DNA from: Sphingobacterium bovistauri
GTDB taxonomy: Bacteria > Bacteroidota > Bacteroidia > Sphingobacteriales > Sphingobacteriaceae
DNA length: 42,679 nucleotides
Direction of reading: 5' to 3'
Assembly (NCBI RefSeq): GCF_020295405.1
Contig: NZ_JADEYP010000034.1
Coordinates: forward strand, 1-42,679
Shown here piece by piece: positions 8,082 through 16,380 of the stretch (position 1 is its first letter; each line of letters opens with the position of its first letter). The translations under genes were made by a program, and so were the position numbers. The notes beneath the pieces were generated by a model. The model saw only the letters and a program-made list of their open reading frames with translations, was not told the origin of the DNA and ran no database searches.

Positions 8082-8816
8082 ATGATACTTAGAGCAGAAA
8101 ATCTCATCAAGAAATATAAACAACGGACTGTTGTTAATGATGTTTCATTTCACGTGGAGCAAGGAGAAATTGTAGGTCTACTTGGTCCTAATGGTGCTGG
8201 TAAAACTACATCCTTTTATATGATTGTAGGGCTTATTAAGCCAAATGATGGTCACGTATTCTTAAATGATGAAGAAATAACAAAAGACGCTATGTTTCAA
8301 CGTGCGCAGAAAGGTATTGGATATTTAGCCCAAGAGGCATCAGTATTCCGAAAACTATCTGTCGAAAACAATATATTAGCTGTCTTAGAAATCCACTACC
8401 CTAACAAGGAAGAGCGCATGGCAAAACTGGAAGAGCTATTAAGCGAATTTAGTTTACATCGTGTTCGCAAAAATCGTGGTGATCTATTATCTGGTGGTGA
8501 ACGTCGTCGTACTGAAATAGCTAGAGCATTAGCCGCAAATCCAAATTTCATACTCTTGGATGAGCCATTTGCAGGGGTTGACCCCATAGCGGTGGAAGAA
8601 ATCCAGTCAATCGTTTCTAAATTAAAAGCAAAAAACATAGGTGTACTTATCACGGACCATAATGTACAAGAAACTCTATCAATCACAGATAGAGCTTATC
8701 TATTGACAGAAGGAAAGATTATGCTGACAGGTAAACCTGAGGAGATTGCAGAAAATGAAATGGCAAGGAAATTCTATTTAGGACAGAATTTTGTATTACG
8801 AAGAAAAAAACTCTAA
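8082..8816 (+). CDS. lptB: LPS export ABC transporter ATPase LptB
   Basis: LptB is the cytoplasmic ATPase of the LptB2FG complex that extracts lipopolysaccharide from the inner membrane. All ABC motifs are present: Walker [10 protein letters not shown] (35-43), Q-loop [12 protein letters not shown] with Gln84, signature LLSGGERRR (135-143), Walker B ILLDEP (157-162) and switch His193 in ITDHN. The length of 244 residues is standard. The LptG-type permease partner is encoded 30 kb away at 38319. The GH3-like gene follows by 25 bases on the same strand and may be cotranscribed. Confidence 0.95.
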   Translation: MILRAENLIKKYKQRTVVNDVSFHVEQGEIVGLLGPNGAGKTTSFYMIVGLIKPNDGHVFLNDEEITKDAMFQRAQKGIGYLAQEASVFRKLSVENNILAVLEIHYPNKEERMAKLEELLSEFSLHRVRKNRGDLLSGGERRRTEIARALAANPNFILLDEPFAGVDPIAVEEIQSIVSKLKAKNIGVLITDHNVQETLSITDRAYLLTEGKIMLTGKPEEIAENEMARKFYLGQNFVLRRKKL

Positions 8817-8841
8817 CTTCCAATACTAATCATACTAAATT

Positions 8842-10359
8842 ATGGCCATTCTTAATTCTATTTTCTCATGGATAATGCAAAAAAGAATTCATCAAATTGA
8901 ACTCTTTATCAAATATCCACATGATGTTCAAGAAGAATGGTTTCAAAATCTTGTCTCTGCTGCTGAAGCAACAGAATGGGGTAAAAAATATGATTACAAA
9001 AGCATACTTACCCCTGAAGAATTCAAAAATAGAGTACCCATAAGTGATTATGATGATCTAAAAGAATACATAGACCGTATGATCAAAGGTGAACAGAACA
9101 TTTTATGGCCATCAGACATAAAATGGTTTGCAAAATCTTCTGGTACAACAGCTGACCGCAGCAAATTTATCCCTGTTAGTTTGGAAGCGTTAGAGGAATG
9201 TCATTACCAAGGAGGTAAAGACATGTTGACAATTTTTTGCCACAACAAACCAAACAACAAAGTTTTTACAGGTAAATCTGTCGTGATAGGAGGCTCCTCA
9301 CAGATAAATAATTTTAGTCCAGACTCTTATTATGGTGATTTGTCGTCCATTTTATTGCGTAATCTTCCTTTTTGGGCTGAATTTTTACGTACACCAAATT
9401 TAGAAATCACATTAAACCCAAATTTCGAGGAAAAAATAGAGCAAATTGCAAAGCTTACTATAAAAGAAAATGTAACGAGCCTAGCTGGTGTTCCTACTTG
9501 GAATATTGTGATGGCGAAGCGTATTCTCGAAATCACAGGCAAAGATAACTTATTGGAAGTATGGCCTAACCTAGAATTCTACGGACATGGGGGAGTAAGT
9601 TTCACGCCATATCGCGAACAATTCAAACAGCTAATTCCTTCTGATAATATGTATTATTTGGAGAATTATAATGCTTCTGAAGGTTATTTTGGAATTCAAG
9701 ATCAGTCAGATTCTGACGATTTGTTGTTAATGCTCGATTACGGAATTTATTACGAATTCCTACCAATGGAAAATTTGGAAGATGAACATCCAAAAACATT
9801 AGGCCTTCACGAAGTCGAAATCGGAAAGAACTATGCACTCATTATATCAACGAATGCAGGTCTTTGGCGTTATAAAATAGGTGATACAATTAAATTTACT
9901 TCTCTATCCCCTTACCGTTTCCAAATCTCTGGTAGAACAAAACAATATATTAATACATTCGGAGAAGAAGTAATTGTAGATAATGCAGATCAAGCGTTGA
10001 AAATGGCATGTCAAGTTACAGATGCTATCATAAAAGATTATACAGCTGGACCTGTCTATTTCAGCAACAACGATGCTGGAGCTCATGAATGGATAATTGA
10101 ATTTGATAAGCAACCTTCTGATTTCAACACCTTCTGCGAAACATTAGACAATAGATTACGAGAGATTAATTCAGATTATGACGCCAAAAGATTCAAAAAT
10201 TTGGCTTTGGGTCAACCCATTGTTCACAATGCCCCAAATAATACGTTTTACTCTTGGATGAAATCTCGTGATAAACTTGGTGGTCAAAATAAAGTTCCTC
10301 GTCTTGCCAATAATCGAGATTATTTAGACCCTTTACTGAAGTTAATCCATCGAAATTAA
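8842..10359 (+). CDS. GH3-family acyl-adenylate-forming protein
   Basis: This cytoplasmic protein of 505 residues resembles plant GH3/JAR1 amido synthetases. The ATP-binding motif I is KSSGTTADRSKF (98-109). Motif II is YLENYNASEGYFG and motif III is WRYKIGDT, all in the right order for the ANL-type adenylating fold. Plant members adenylate jasmonate or auxin and join it to an amino acid. Bacterial members are widespread in Bacteroidota and their substrate is unknown; synthesis of an acyl-amino-acid is inference. Position next to lptB is suggestive of a lipid or envelope role but no more. Its TAA stop and the stop of the opposing anti-sigma candidate lie in the same TTAA palindrome (10356-10359). 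Confidence 0.85.
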   Translation: MAILNSIFSWIMQKRIHQIELFIKYPHDVQEEWFQNLVSAAEATEWGKKYDYKSILTPEEFKNRVPISDYDDLKEYIDRMIKGEQNILWPSDIKWFAKSSGTTADRSKFIPVSLEALEECHYQGGKDMLTIFCHNKPNNKVFTGKSVVIGGSSQINNFSPDSYYGDLSSILLRNLPFWAEFLRTPNLEITLNPNFEEKIEQIAKLTIKENVTSLAGVPTWNIVMAKRILEITGKDNLLEVWPNLEFYGHGGVSFTPYREQFKQLIPSDNMYYLENYNASEGYFGIQDQSDSDDLLLMLDYGIYYEFLPMENLEDEHPKTLGLHEVEIGKNYALIISTNAGLWRYKIGDTIKFTSLSPYRFQISGRTKQYINTFGEEVIVDNADQALKMACQVTDAIIKDYTAGPVYFSNNDAGAHEWIIEFDKQPSDFNTFCETLDNRLREINSDYDAKRFKNLALGQPIVHNAPNNTFYSWMKSRDKLGGQNKVPRLANNRDYLDPLLKLIHRN

Positions 10360-11069
10360 TTCATCTTCTTTAATAATTTCTCTGCCTTTTTGCCCAAGTC
10401 TCCTTGACTAGGGATCATTTTAAGCAAAGCAATTGCATCTGAGGTTTTACCCTGTTTGTCCAAGCTTACAGCAAGATAATATTTTGCTTCGTCTTTGAAA
10501 ATAGATTGACCTTCAGCAATTGTGGTTAATTTCTCACTAGCTTCAAGCCATTTTTGCTCACCTAAGTAACTTAGCCCCACATAATATTGATACTGGATTA
10601 CATCCGGCTCTTTTTCGATTAAAATATTAAGTATAGCACGTGATTCTGCATATGATTGTTTATTGTACAATTGCACAGCCTCTTCATATTGTTCATTTGA
10701 TTCTTGACCTCGCACAATTTCTGACTGCATTGATGGTAATTCATACAAATTATCGCTAGGACTGAACAAGAAGAGATATCCCGCGAACAATAAACATGCA
10801 GCACTTGCTACAGCCATCAATGGCTGTAGACGTTGAAAAATCCCTTTTTTACGATATTTCATCTTATTCTCTGCAAGAAATAATGATTCTCGTAAATCTG
10901 ATTCTCCAGAAGTCAATCTTTTGTTCAAAATTCCATGCACCTCCTTTTGCAGCTTGACCAAATTTCTGAATTCGATATCTTGATTAAGATGATTCTCAAA
11001 TTCTATCAAGTCCTGCCCTTCCAAATGTCCTTCTATGTAATCTTGAATTTTGTCTGCTAAATGTTCCAT
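10356..11069 (-). CDS. Membrane anti-sigma candidate with external TPR domain
   Basis: This protein of 237 residues has three parts. A helical, charged N-terminus (about 1-75) lies after MEHLADKIQDYIEGHL, the layout of Bacteroidota anti-sigma factors. One transmembrane segment (about 83-103) is preceded by the basic stretch KYRKKG. The C-terminal domain contains TPR-like helix pairs (for example EEAVQLYNKQSYAESRAIL). Basic residues before the segment place the N-terminus inside and the TPRs in the periplasm. The HxxxCxxC zinc motif of ZAS anti-sigmas is absent. It begins 15 bases after the sigma-factor gene ends. The ATG at 11069 is used because the frame extends upstream only to a TTG. Anti-sigma function is inferred from position and topology, not proven by a signature. 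Confidence 0.7.
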   Translation of the reverse strand: MEHLADKIQDYIEGHLEGQDLIEFENHLNQDIEFRNLVKLQKEVHGILNKRLTSGESDLRESLFLAENKMKYRKKGIFQRLQPLMAVASAACLLFAGYLFLFSPSDNLYELPSMQSEIVRGQESNEQYEEAVQLYNKQSYAESRAILNILIEKEPDVIQYQYYVGLSYLGEQKWLEASEKLTTIAEGQSIFKDEAKYYLAVSLDKQGKTSDAIALLKMIPSQGDLGKKAEKLLKKMN

Positions 11070-11084
11070 TGCAATAATCAATTT

Positions 11085-11639
11085 TTAAAATAAACCACAT
11101 TCTTTCACCTTTTTAACAAGTGAAGCCATACATTCACTCTTTTTTTTACGAAGATATGCATAGGAAATACCCATAGATTCAGCTATTTTCTCTTGATGCT
11201 TTTCCAGCATACATCTTTTGATAATTTGCTGGCAACTTTCGCCCAAAGTATCTAACAGAGCCATTACTGTATTCTCTCGGTTTACTGTTTCCAACATTTC
11301 ATCCCAAGCTTGTGATGAATCATCTTCAACATATAATACACTTTTCTCAAGATTTGTTACTGGCATTCGTTGATTTTTTTTCAAGACGTTCAACCATTTC
11401 CGTTTACATACTAGCCCCAAAAAAGCTCCAAAGCTCGTCGTCAGCTCAAAATCTTTTTCAATTGACATATGGTAGATATCTACTAATGATTCTTGCAAAA
11501 TATCATAACCATCATCTTCAGAACCGCTATTCTGCTGTATAAGGGTAACAATCTGCTTAGAATATTTATTATATATTAATTGAATGCCCTCACTGTTATT
11601 ATCCTTGAGGTATTTAATATAAATTTGGTCAATATGCAT
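11085..11639 (-). CDS. ECF-type RNA polymerase sigma factor (sigma-70 family)
   Basis: A small sigma factor of 184 residues with region 2 (NKYSKQIVTLI ... DILQESLVDIY) and region 4 (the helix-turn-helix segment EKIAESMGISYAYLRKKKSEC). It lacks regions 1 and 3, so it is of the ECF class. It should direct polymerase to a special promoter set in the nucleus. It is first in a two-gene minus-strand unit with the TPR membrane protein, and divergent from the PKD/CHAT pair with only 69 bases between start codons. No TAnnTTTG element occurs in that gap on either strand, which fits control by a non-housekeeping sigma, possibly itself. That is inference. Confidence 0.88.
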   Translation of the reverse strand: MHIDQIYIKYLKDNNSEGIQLIYNKYSKQIVTLIQQNSGSEDDGYDILQESLVDIYHMSIEKDFELTTSFGAFLGLVCKRKWLNVLKKNQRMPVTNLEKSVLYVEDDSSQAWDEMLETVNRENTVMALLDTLGESCQQIIKRCMLEKHQEKIAESMGISYAYLRKKKSECMASLVKKVKECGLF

Positions 11640-11708
11640 TTAATTGGCTATTACTTAGTAAATTTAATAATATTTCTACATAATCATTATTTTATATAAC
11701 CTAAAATT
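11640..11708. promoter_or_regulatory. Divergent promoter region with an 11-base palindrome
   Basis: This 69-base AT-rich gap separates the sigma-factor gene (minus) from the PKD gene (plus). It must hold both promoters, yet contains no TAnnTTTG on either strand. At 11651-11661 TTACT-T-AGTAA is a perfect palindrome around one base, 12 bases upstream of the sigma ATG. It could be an operator or part of an ECF promoter; no consensus is known to me for this sigma type. Confidence 0.35.
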
Positions 11709-13721
11709 ATGGGATTGAAATTACTACCAATATTTTTTCTATTGATTGTAAATTTTTGTTTTGCACAAAGCGATACATCATTGACTCCTATCGATACTTT
11801 CGAAAGTAATATTGATATTTATGAAGAGAATGGGGTATTTCATTTTAAACCGGTTTTAAGGCCATTGGTTCAAATACCTGGAGGTAGAGCTCCTTATTAT
11901 AAGTATTTATGGGATTTCGGTGATGGACACTTCAGTACGCAGCCAGAGCCCAGTCATCAATACGCCAAACCTGGCCAATATGAAGTCTCTGTATATGCTG
12001 TGAACAATTATGATTATGGACCGAAACCCAAAAGGCCTAAAAAACCTGTGAATAATAAACACAGCAATACGGCAATTGCTAGTATTCATCCTAATAACTT
12101 TGAACAGAATTTCTTTAACTCAAATGGAATATTTCAGATTTATAAGCTATCCGATGCCAAACCTGGTGAAGACATGCAGCTGGTATTAGGTGTAAATACA
12201 GGAGGTCAAAAGGGAAAAGTATATATTCTATCTAATGAAAAAATAGCCGGTTTAAATGGGTTCAAATTAGCGCATCAAAGCAAGTACTACCAAGAGAAGA
12301 TAGATACCATTTTAAAAAATGACCATTTACAAAGTATGTGGGCTACTATCAAACAATCAACTTTCACTAAAACGGGGAGTCCAGATTATGGAATAAAAGA
12401 GATATCTGAGTTTAGCTCAAGCCAGCAAGCTGTAGATTATTTCAAAAATCTATACGGTGCTTACAACTCGCTTTCGGCATATGATATTGACCCACAGGTT
12501 TCTGATCACCAATTTTCATTATTAAATTTGGATGTCACGGAAGATATGCTTGTTGACACAAATGCTATAGTCACGATTACTGGCGTGTTTATTCCTGAAA
12601 ATGGATTAGCAAATGTACATCAAGTTGACATACCCGTTGTGAAATCTCATGATCCAAACAAAATGTCGGTCAGACCTGCCCGAATGAGTTACCGCTTTCA
12701 GTCTAAAAACAAAACACTTACCTATAAAGTACAATTCCAAAACGATGGAGAGGGTGATGCCCGTCAAGTTCGTTTAGAGATGTTTTTACCACCCGAAGTC
12801 CGCAAAGAAACATTCCGTCTCAAATCCCTGTATCCACAATGTGATACTTGCGCTACCCCTTCTTCTATGGGTTGTTACCAATATTACATCAAAGATAACG
12901 GAGCCTTGGTTTTTCATTTTAAAGACATTGCACTTCCTGGTACAGCTTCAAAAACATTAACCGACCCTGATAGCTCAAAAGGATTTATTCTTTTTGAAGT
13001 AGATATGGAAAAGAAAAAGTTCCGGAATAAATCTTTCCAATCTTATACTGATATTTATTTTGACAAAAACCCTGCTATCACAACCAATATTTCTACCTCT
13101 AGATTTAGACAGATATGGTCTCCTATTGTGACTATTGGAACCGCCGCTACTTTTGGTACTCCTAAAGAAAATACGCTACAGCATCAATTCAAACCAGGAA
13201 TCCAACTTGGCTTTGGATTAGCTCCAATGGCACCGTACAAAAAACCATTCTGGCAAGTTGAGATCTACACGTCCTATTACAGTCGTACTAGTACTACTGG
13301 TAGACAAGATGATAAAGGAGTGATAAGTTTCCAAGAAAACGGTCGAGATGTAAAATATGAATATCAAGCATCTGATAGTACTATAAATCGAGATTTTCTA
13401 TCTGTACAATTACCAGTACAAATTCGCTATAATATTTCATCATTACTTTCTATTGGCGCTGGAGTAGCTTTACGCAAAGACTACAACGTAAAATACAGCA
13501 ACACAAAAAACTTCTATTATGCATCTGCACAGGGTACTGAAGAGAATGTATACACTCAGGAGAATATAAATATGGAAAAAGAAAATAGCCCAATTAAATA
13601 CAATCCCTTTTTAGATATCAATATAGGTCGCGTATATATGGGACCAGCAATAGGCTTTAGATTATCATACGATAAAAATCAAAAATCGTATAGCGGCATA
13701 TATGGAATTTGGCGATTTTAG
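11709..13721 (+). CDS. Exported PKD-domain protein with C-terminal beta-barrel-like region
   Basis: A signal peptide (residues 1-19, ending NFCFAQ) is followed by a PKD domain (about 45-110; W68 opens the motif WDFGDG). A middle region without recognised family comes next. A conserved-repeat-type domain starts SHDPNKMSV near 313 and continues with the pattern YKVQFQNDGEGDA; such domains are common in Bacteroidota surface proteins. The last 200 residues are alternating strands ending in the aromatic WRF, the usual end of an outer-membrane barrel. The likely place is therefore the outer membrane with the PKD part exposed, either outside or in the periplasm. Four cysteines occur close together (QCDTCATPSSMGC). 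It is 6 bases upstream of the CHAT gene, so the two are an operon. Function is unknown; adhesion or sensing is possible. Confidence 0.7.
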   Translation: MGLKLLPIFFLLIVNFCFAQSDTSLTPIDTFESNIDIYEENGVFHFKPVLRPLVQIPGGRAPYYKYLWDFGDGHFSTQPEPSHQYAKPGQYEVSVYAVNNYDYGPKPKRPKKPVNNKHSNTAIASIHPNNFEQNFFNSNGIFQIYKLSDAKPGEDMQLVLGVNTGGQKGKVYILSNEKIAGLNGFKLAHQSKYYQEKIDTILKNDHLQSMWATIKQSTFTKTGSPDYGIKEISEFSSSQQAVDYFKNLYGAYNSLSAYDIDPQVSDHQFSLLNLDVTEDMLVDTNAIVTITGVFIPENGLANVHQVDIPVVKSHDPNKMSVRPARMSYRFQSKNKTLTYKVQFQNDGEGDARQVRLEMFLPPEVRKETFRLKSLYPQCDTCATPSSMGCYQYYIKDNGALVFHFKDIALPGTASKTLTDPDSSKGFILFEVDMEKKKFRNKSFQSYTDIYFDKNPAITTNISTSRFRQIWSPIVTIGTAATFGTPKENTLQHQFKPGIQLGFGLAPMAPYKKPFWQVEIYTSYYSRTSTTGRQDDKGVISFQENGRDVKYEYQASDSTINRDFLSVQLPVQIRYNISSLLSIGAGVALRKDYNVKYSNTKNFYYASAQGTEENVYTQENINMEKENSPIKYNPFLDINIGRVYMGPAIGFRLSYDKNQKSYSGIYGIWRF

Positions 13722-13727
13722 AACATA

Positions 13728-16274
13728 ATGGAGCAATACATTAAATACTCATTATTCTATTTCTGTCTTATAATCATCCTTTGGAGCTGTCGGGAAACCA
13801 ACAAAAACCAACCTATAGCTCTACAACAATTTCCTTCTATCACCTTTGAAGATTTTGGAGAAATAACGGACAATCATCCTGATAGATATATTAGTAATCC
13901 TGACTCTTTTCTCAATACCACACATCTAACTCCAAAAGATGACTATGAAAATGCTGTGTACGCATATGGTTTGGTGATGATGGCGTACAATCTTCGTGAA
14001 AACGGAAGGATATTCAAAAGTATTCAATACTATGAAAGAGCTCTAAATTTTGCAAAGATCCATACTATAGCAGATTTTGATATAGGTTTATATATTCTAA
14101 AACCCCTATCTGCATTATACATCAACGTTGATGATAATCAAAAAGCAATTGGTATACTTGAGGATTTGGTTCAATCTCAGCCAATACAAGAGAATACCTC
14201 AGGGCTTATTAATAATCTCGCAAACGCATATATCTATAATCACGAATCGAATAGGGCAATTAAACTCTTATCGAAACATATTATAGAAAAAAAAACTTCC
14301 GTACATAAAGCCTTATCTTTTAATTCACTGGCAACTGCCTATGCTAAGTCACAAGACACCATCAACAGTATACGATATAATGAATATGCTATTGCTGAAT
14401 TTGAGAAATTTGAATTACGACGGGATACATTAATTTGGTATTGTTCAGCACTCACACAATATGCAGAACTTCATCATTCATCTAAACAAGCTGTTAAGGC
14501 TATTGAAATTCTTAATCATAATTTCGCGGGGACTCAATACAGAAATAAAGCAAATGCCCATTTAAGTTTAGCCTCAATTTATTTTGAAGATGAAAATTAT
14601 GATGCAGCTCTAAAGAGTTACACCAAAGCCTTCGAGAACTTCAGGCAAGGCAATAGTAAATATTTTTTGGACTATAAATATACGTACACGCTATTGGGAT
14701 TAGCCCGCTCTTATAAAGCCCAAAATCAAAGTGACTCTGCTTTATACTATTACGAATGGGCGGTAGAAAATGATTTCCGAACTCAACAATTAATCACAAG
14801 TGAGGCTAATCAATTAATAAATAATGTCTGGAATAAAAGTATCATAGAGGAACTGATTGAACTTTATTCAAATAATCCAACTATTCATTCCTCGGACAAC
14901 AGAAAGACTTTGCTTTGGTGTATAGAATTAAGTAAAGCACGTCTTCTGATCAATGAAATCAATCGATCTGACAATTGGACCTCTGCATCAAATCAGGTCA
15001 AATCGGGTGTACAACAGATTCGACAATTTTACCAAAGATTAGACGCTTCTGAATCAGAAGAGGATAAAAAAAATATACTTGAACATATTGCAAAACTCAA
15101 AATTGAATTTGATTTATCTGAACGATACTTTGAAAACATAAATTTCAATCCCTCAAAAGATAAATTTTTAAATCGAATATTGAATAACAATAATGCTTAC
15201 TATAGTTATTACATACATACAGACAAGTCTTTAAGTATTCTTTACAATATAAAAAATGACATTTCTTTAAAAAGGATTAACGATAAGTCCATTATTGACA
15301 GTTTAAACAATTTCAAAACCACATATTTTAATAATTCTCCAAAAAATTTCAATAACAATCCTGATCGCTATAAGGACTTGGCAAAACACTATTCTCAAAT
15401 ATTACTACCTCAATTGGACAAAAAACAAAGTGACGTATTTCTTTCTTTAGATGGCAGTTTATATGGAATACCCTTTGATGCATTGTACCGAGAAGACTTC
15501 TTGGTTAAGAATCACAATTTTGCTTACCTAAATTCGTTTTTACTATTTGACTTCATCACAAATAATACGTCTACACATGATGCCGAAATATCCCTATTGT
15601 ATCGCTCCGAATATCCAAAGCCATTGCCACATTTGGAATTCGTAAAAGAAGAAGTAAATAACCTCACCACAAAATTCAAAACATTAGCGATTCCTCCCCC
15701 CCTGCAAAACGATTCCACGATTCGAGAAGCTTTTACTAAAATCAATATTATTCATATTGCAGCACATACCATTTTGGATAGTATTGAAGCCCCCAATTTA
15801 TACTTACACCAAGCGATTTCGACTAATCAGCTTCGTTTTTTTGATATTAATACTCCATTGGTTTTTCTTTCAGCGTGTAATACAGGCAGTGGTCGTCCTC
15901 TTCCATCAGAAGGAACCGAGAGTATACAGAGAGTCTTTATGAGTAAAAATGTACCTTCCGTAATTTCAACATATTGGTTTGCAAATGACGAAGTAATGTT
16001 GAATTTAACATCTAATTTCTATAATCAATTACAGGAATCAAAAAATCCTATGGTTGCATTGGCAGATGCAAAGCGAAATTTCTTGAAACAAGCCTCTGCA
16101 CAGCGACAAAATCCATGGTACTGGGCTAATATCAATTATACAGGTATTGGTAACAAAGTAGGCTTGAAAAAATCTTCAAACCTACCGATTGTAATTATGG
16201 GGTTAACCATTTTTGCTTTGATTGGATTTTTTACTTTTAAACGCCTCTCAAGGTCTAATAAAATTTCTATATAA
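13728..16274 (+). CDS. TPR-CHAT peptidase-like lipoprotein with C-terminal membrane anchor
   Basis: This protein of 848 residues starts with a hydrophobic export signal and a possible lipobox ending at Cys21 (IILWSC). Residues about 60-370 form TPR-like helical repeats, and a helical linker follows. A caspase-like CHAT domain covers about 560-810. The expected catalytic pair is present: His680 in IHIAAHT and Cys717 in VFLSACNTGSG, with later CHAT patterns GTESIQRVF and YWFANDE. A transmembrane segment at about 819-837 is followed by a basic tail (KRLSRSNK), which should face the cytoplasm. The peptidase and TPR parts would thus sit in the periplasm. TPR-CHAT proteins are known as caspase-like proteases in prokaryotic effector systems. 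Here the neighbours are an ECF sigma and a TPR anti-sigma, suggesting a signalling role. Substrate and activity are not known. Confidence 0.8.
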   Translation: MEQYIKYSLFYFCLIIILWSCRETNKNQPIALQQFPSITFEDFGEITDNHPDRYISNPDSFLNTTHLTPKDDYENAVYAYGLVMMAYNLRENGRIFKSIQYYERALNFAKIHTIADFDIGLYILKPLSALYINVDDNQKAIGILEDLVQSQPIQENTSGLINNLANAYIYNHESNRAIKLLSKHIIEKKTSVHKALSFNSLATAYAKSQDTINSIRYNEYAIAEFEKFELRRDTLIWYCSALTQYAELHHSSKQAVKAIEILNHNFAGTQYRNKANAHLSLASIYFEDENYDAALKSYTKAFENFRQGNSKYFLDYKYTYTLLGLARSYKAQNQSDSALYYYEWAVENDFRTQQLITSEANQLINNVWNKSIIEELIELYSNNPTIHSSDNRKTLLWCIELSKARLLINEINRSDNWTSASNQVKSGVQQIRQFYQRLDASESEEDKKNILEHIAKLKIEFDLSERYFENINFNPSKDKFLNRILNNNNAYYSYYIHTDKSLSILYNIKNDISLKRINDKSIIDSLNNFKTTYFNNSPKNFNNNPDRYKDLAKHYSQILLPQLDKKQSDVFLSLDGSLYGIPFDALYREDFLVKNHNFAYLNSFLLFDFITNNTSTHDAEISLLYRSEYPKPLPHLEFVKEEVNNLTTKFKTLAIPPPLQNDSTIREAFTKINIIHIAAHTILDSIEAPNLYLHQAISTNQLRFFDINTPLVFLSACNTGSGRPLPSEGTESIQRVFMSKNVPSVISTYWFANDEVMLNLTSNFYNQLQESKNPMVALADAKRNFLKQASAQRQNPWYWANINYTGIGNKVGLKKSSNLPIVIMGLTIFALIGFFTFKRLSRSNKISI

Positions 16275-16367
16275 ATAGATTATGTACCCCTTAAGAAACT
16301 CCATTAGGCTCATGTCTTTCAGATCTTCGTCTTCCATATCCGAAGAAAATTTTGGTGATGTTTTCAT
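16248..16367 (-). CDS. Possible small protein (39 residues) after the OmpA-family gene
   Basis: An ATG-started frame on the minus strand begins 13 bases after the OmpA-family stop and overlaps the last 27 bases of the CHAT gene. The peptide has an acidic first half (DMEDEDLKD) and an aromatic, amphipathic second half (FLKGYIIYLYRNF). The pattern is vaguely like the cytoplasmic N-terminus of polysaccharide chain-length regulators, so it could be a remnant; this is a weak guess. No ribosome site is visible, but such sites are rare in this genome. Confidence 0.25.
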   Translation of the reverse strand: MKTSPKFSSDMEDEDLKDMSLMEFLKGYIIYLYRNFIRP

Positions 16368-16380
16368 AAAATATTAAATG

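Noticed and set aside
16324..16346. TCTTCG / CGAAGA inverted repeat after the CHAT gene
   Set aside because: Only six pairs with an 11-base loop and no T-run; it also lies within the possible small frame, so a terminator is not supported.
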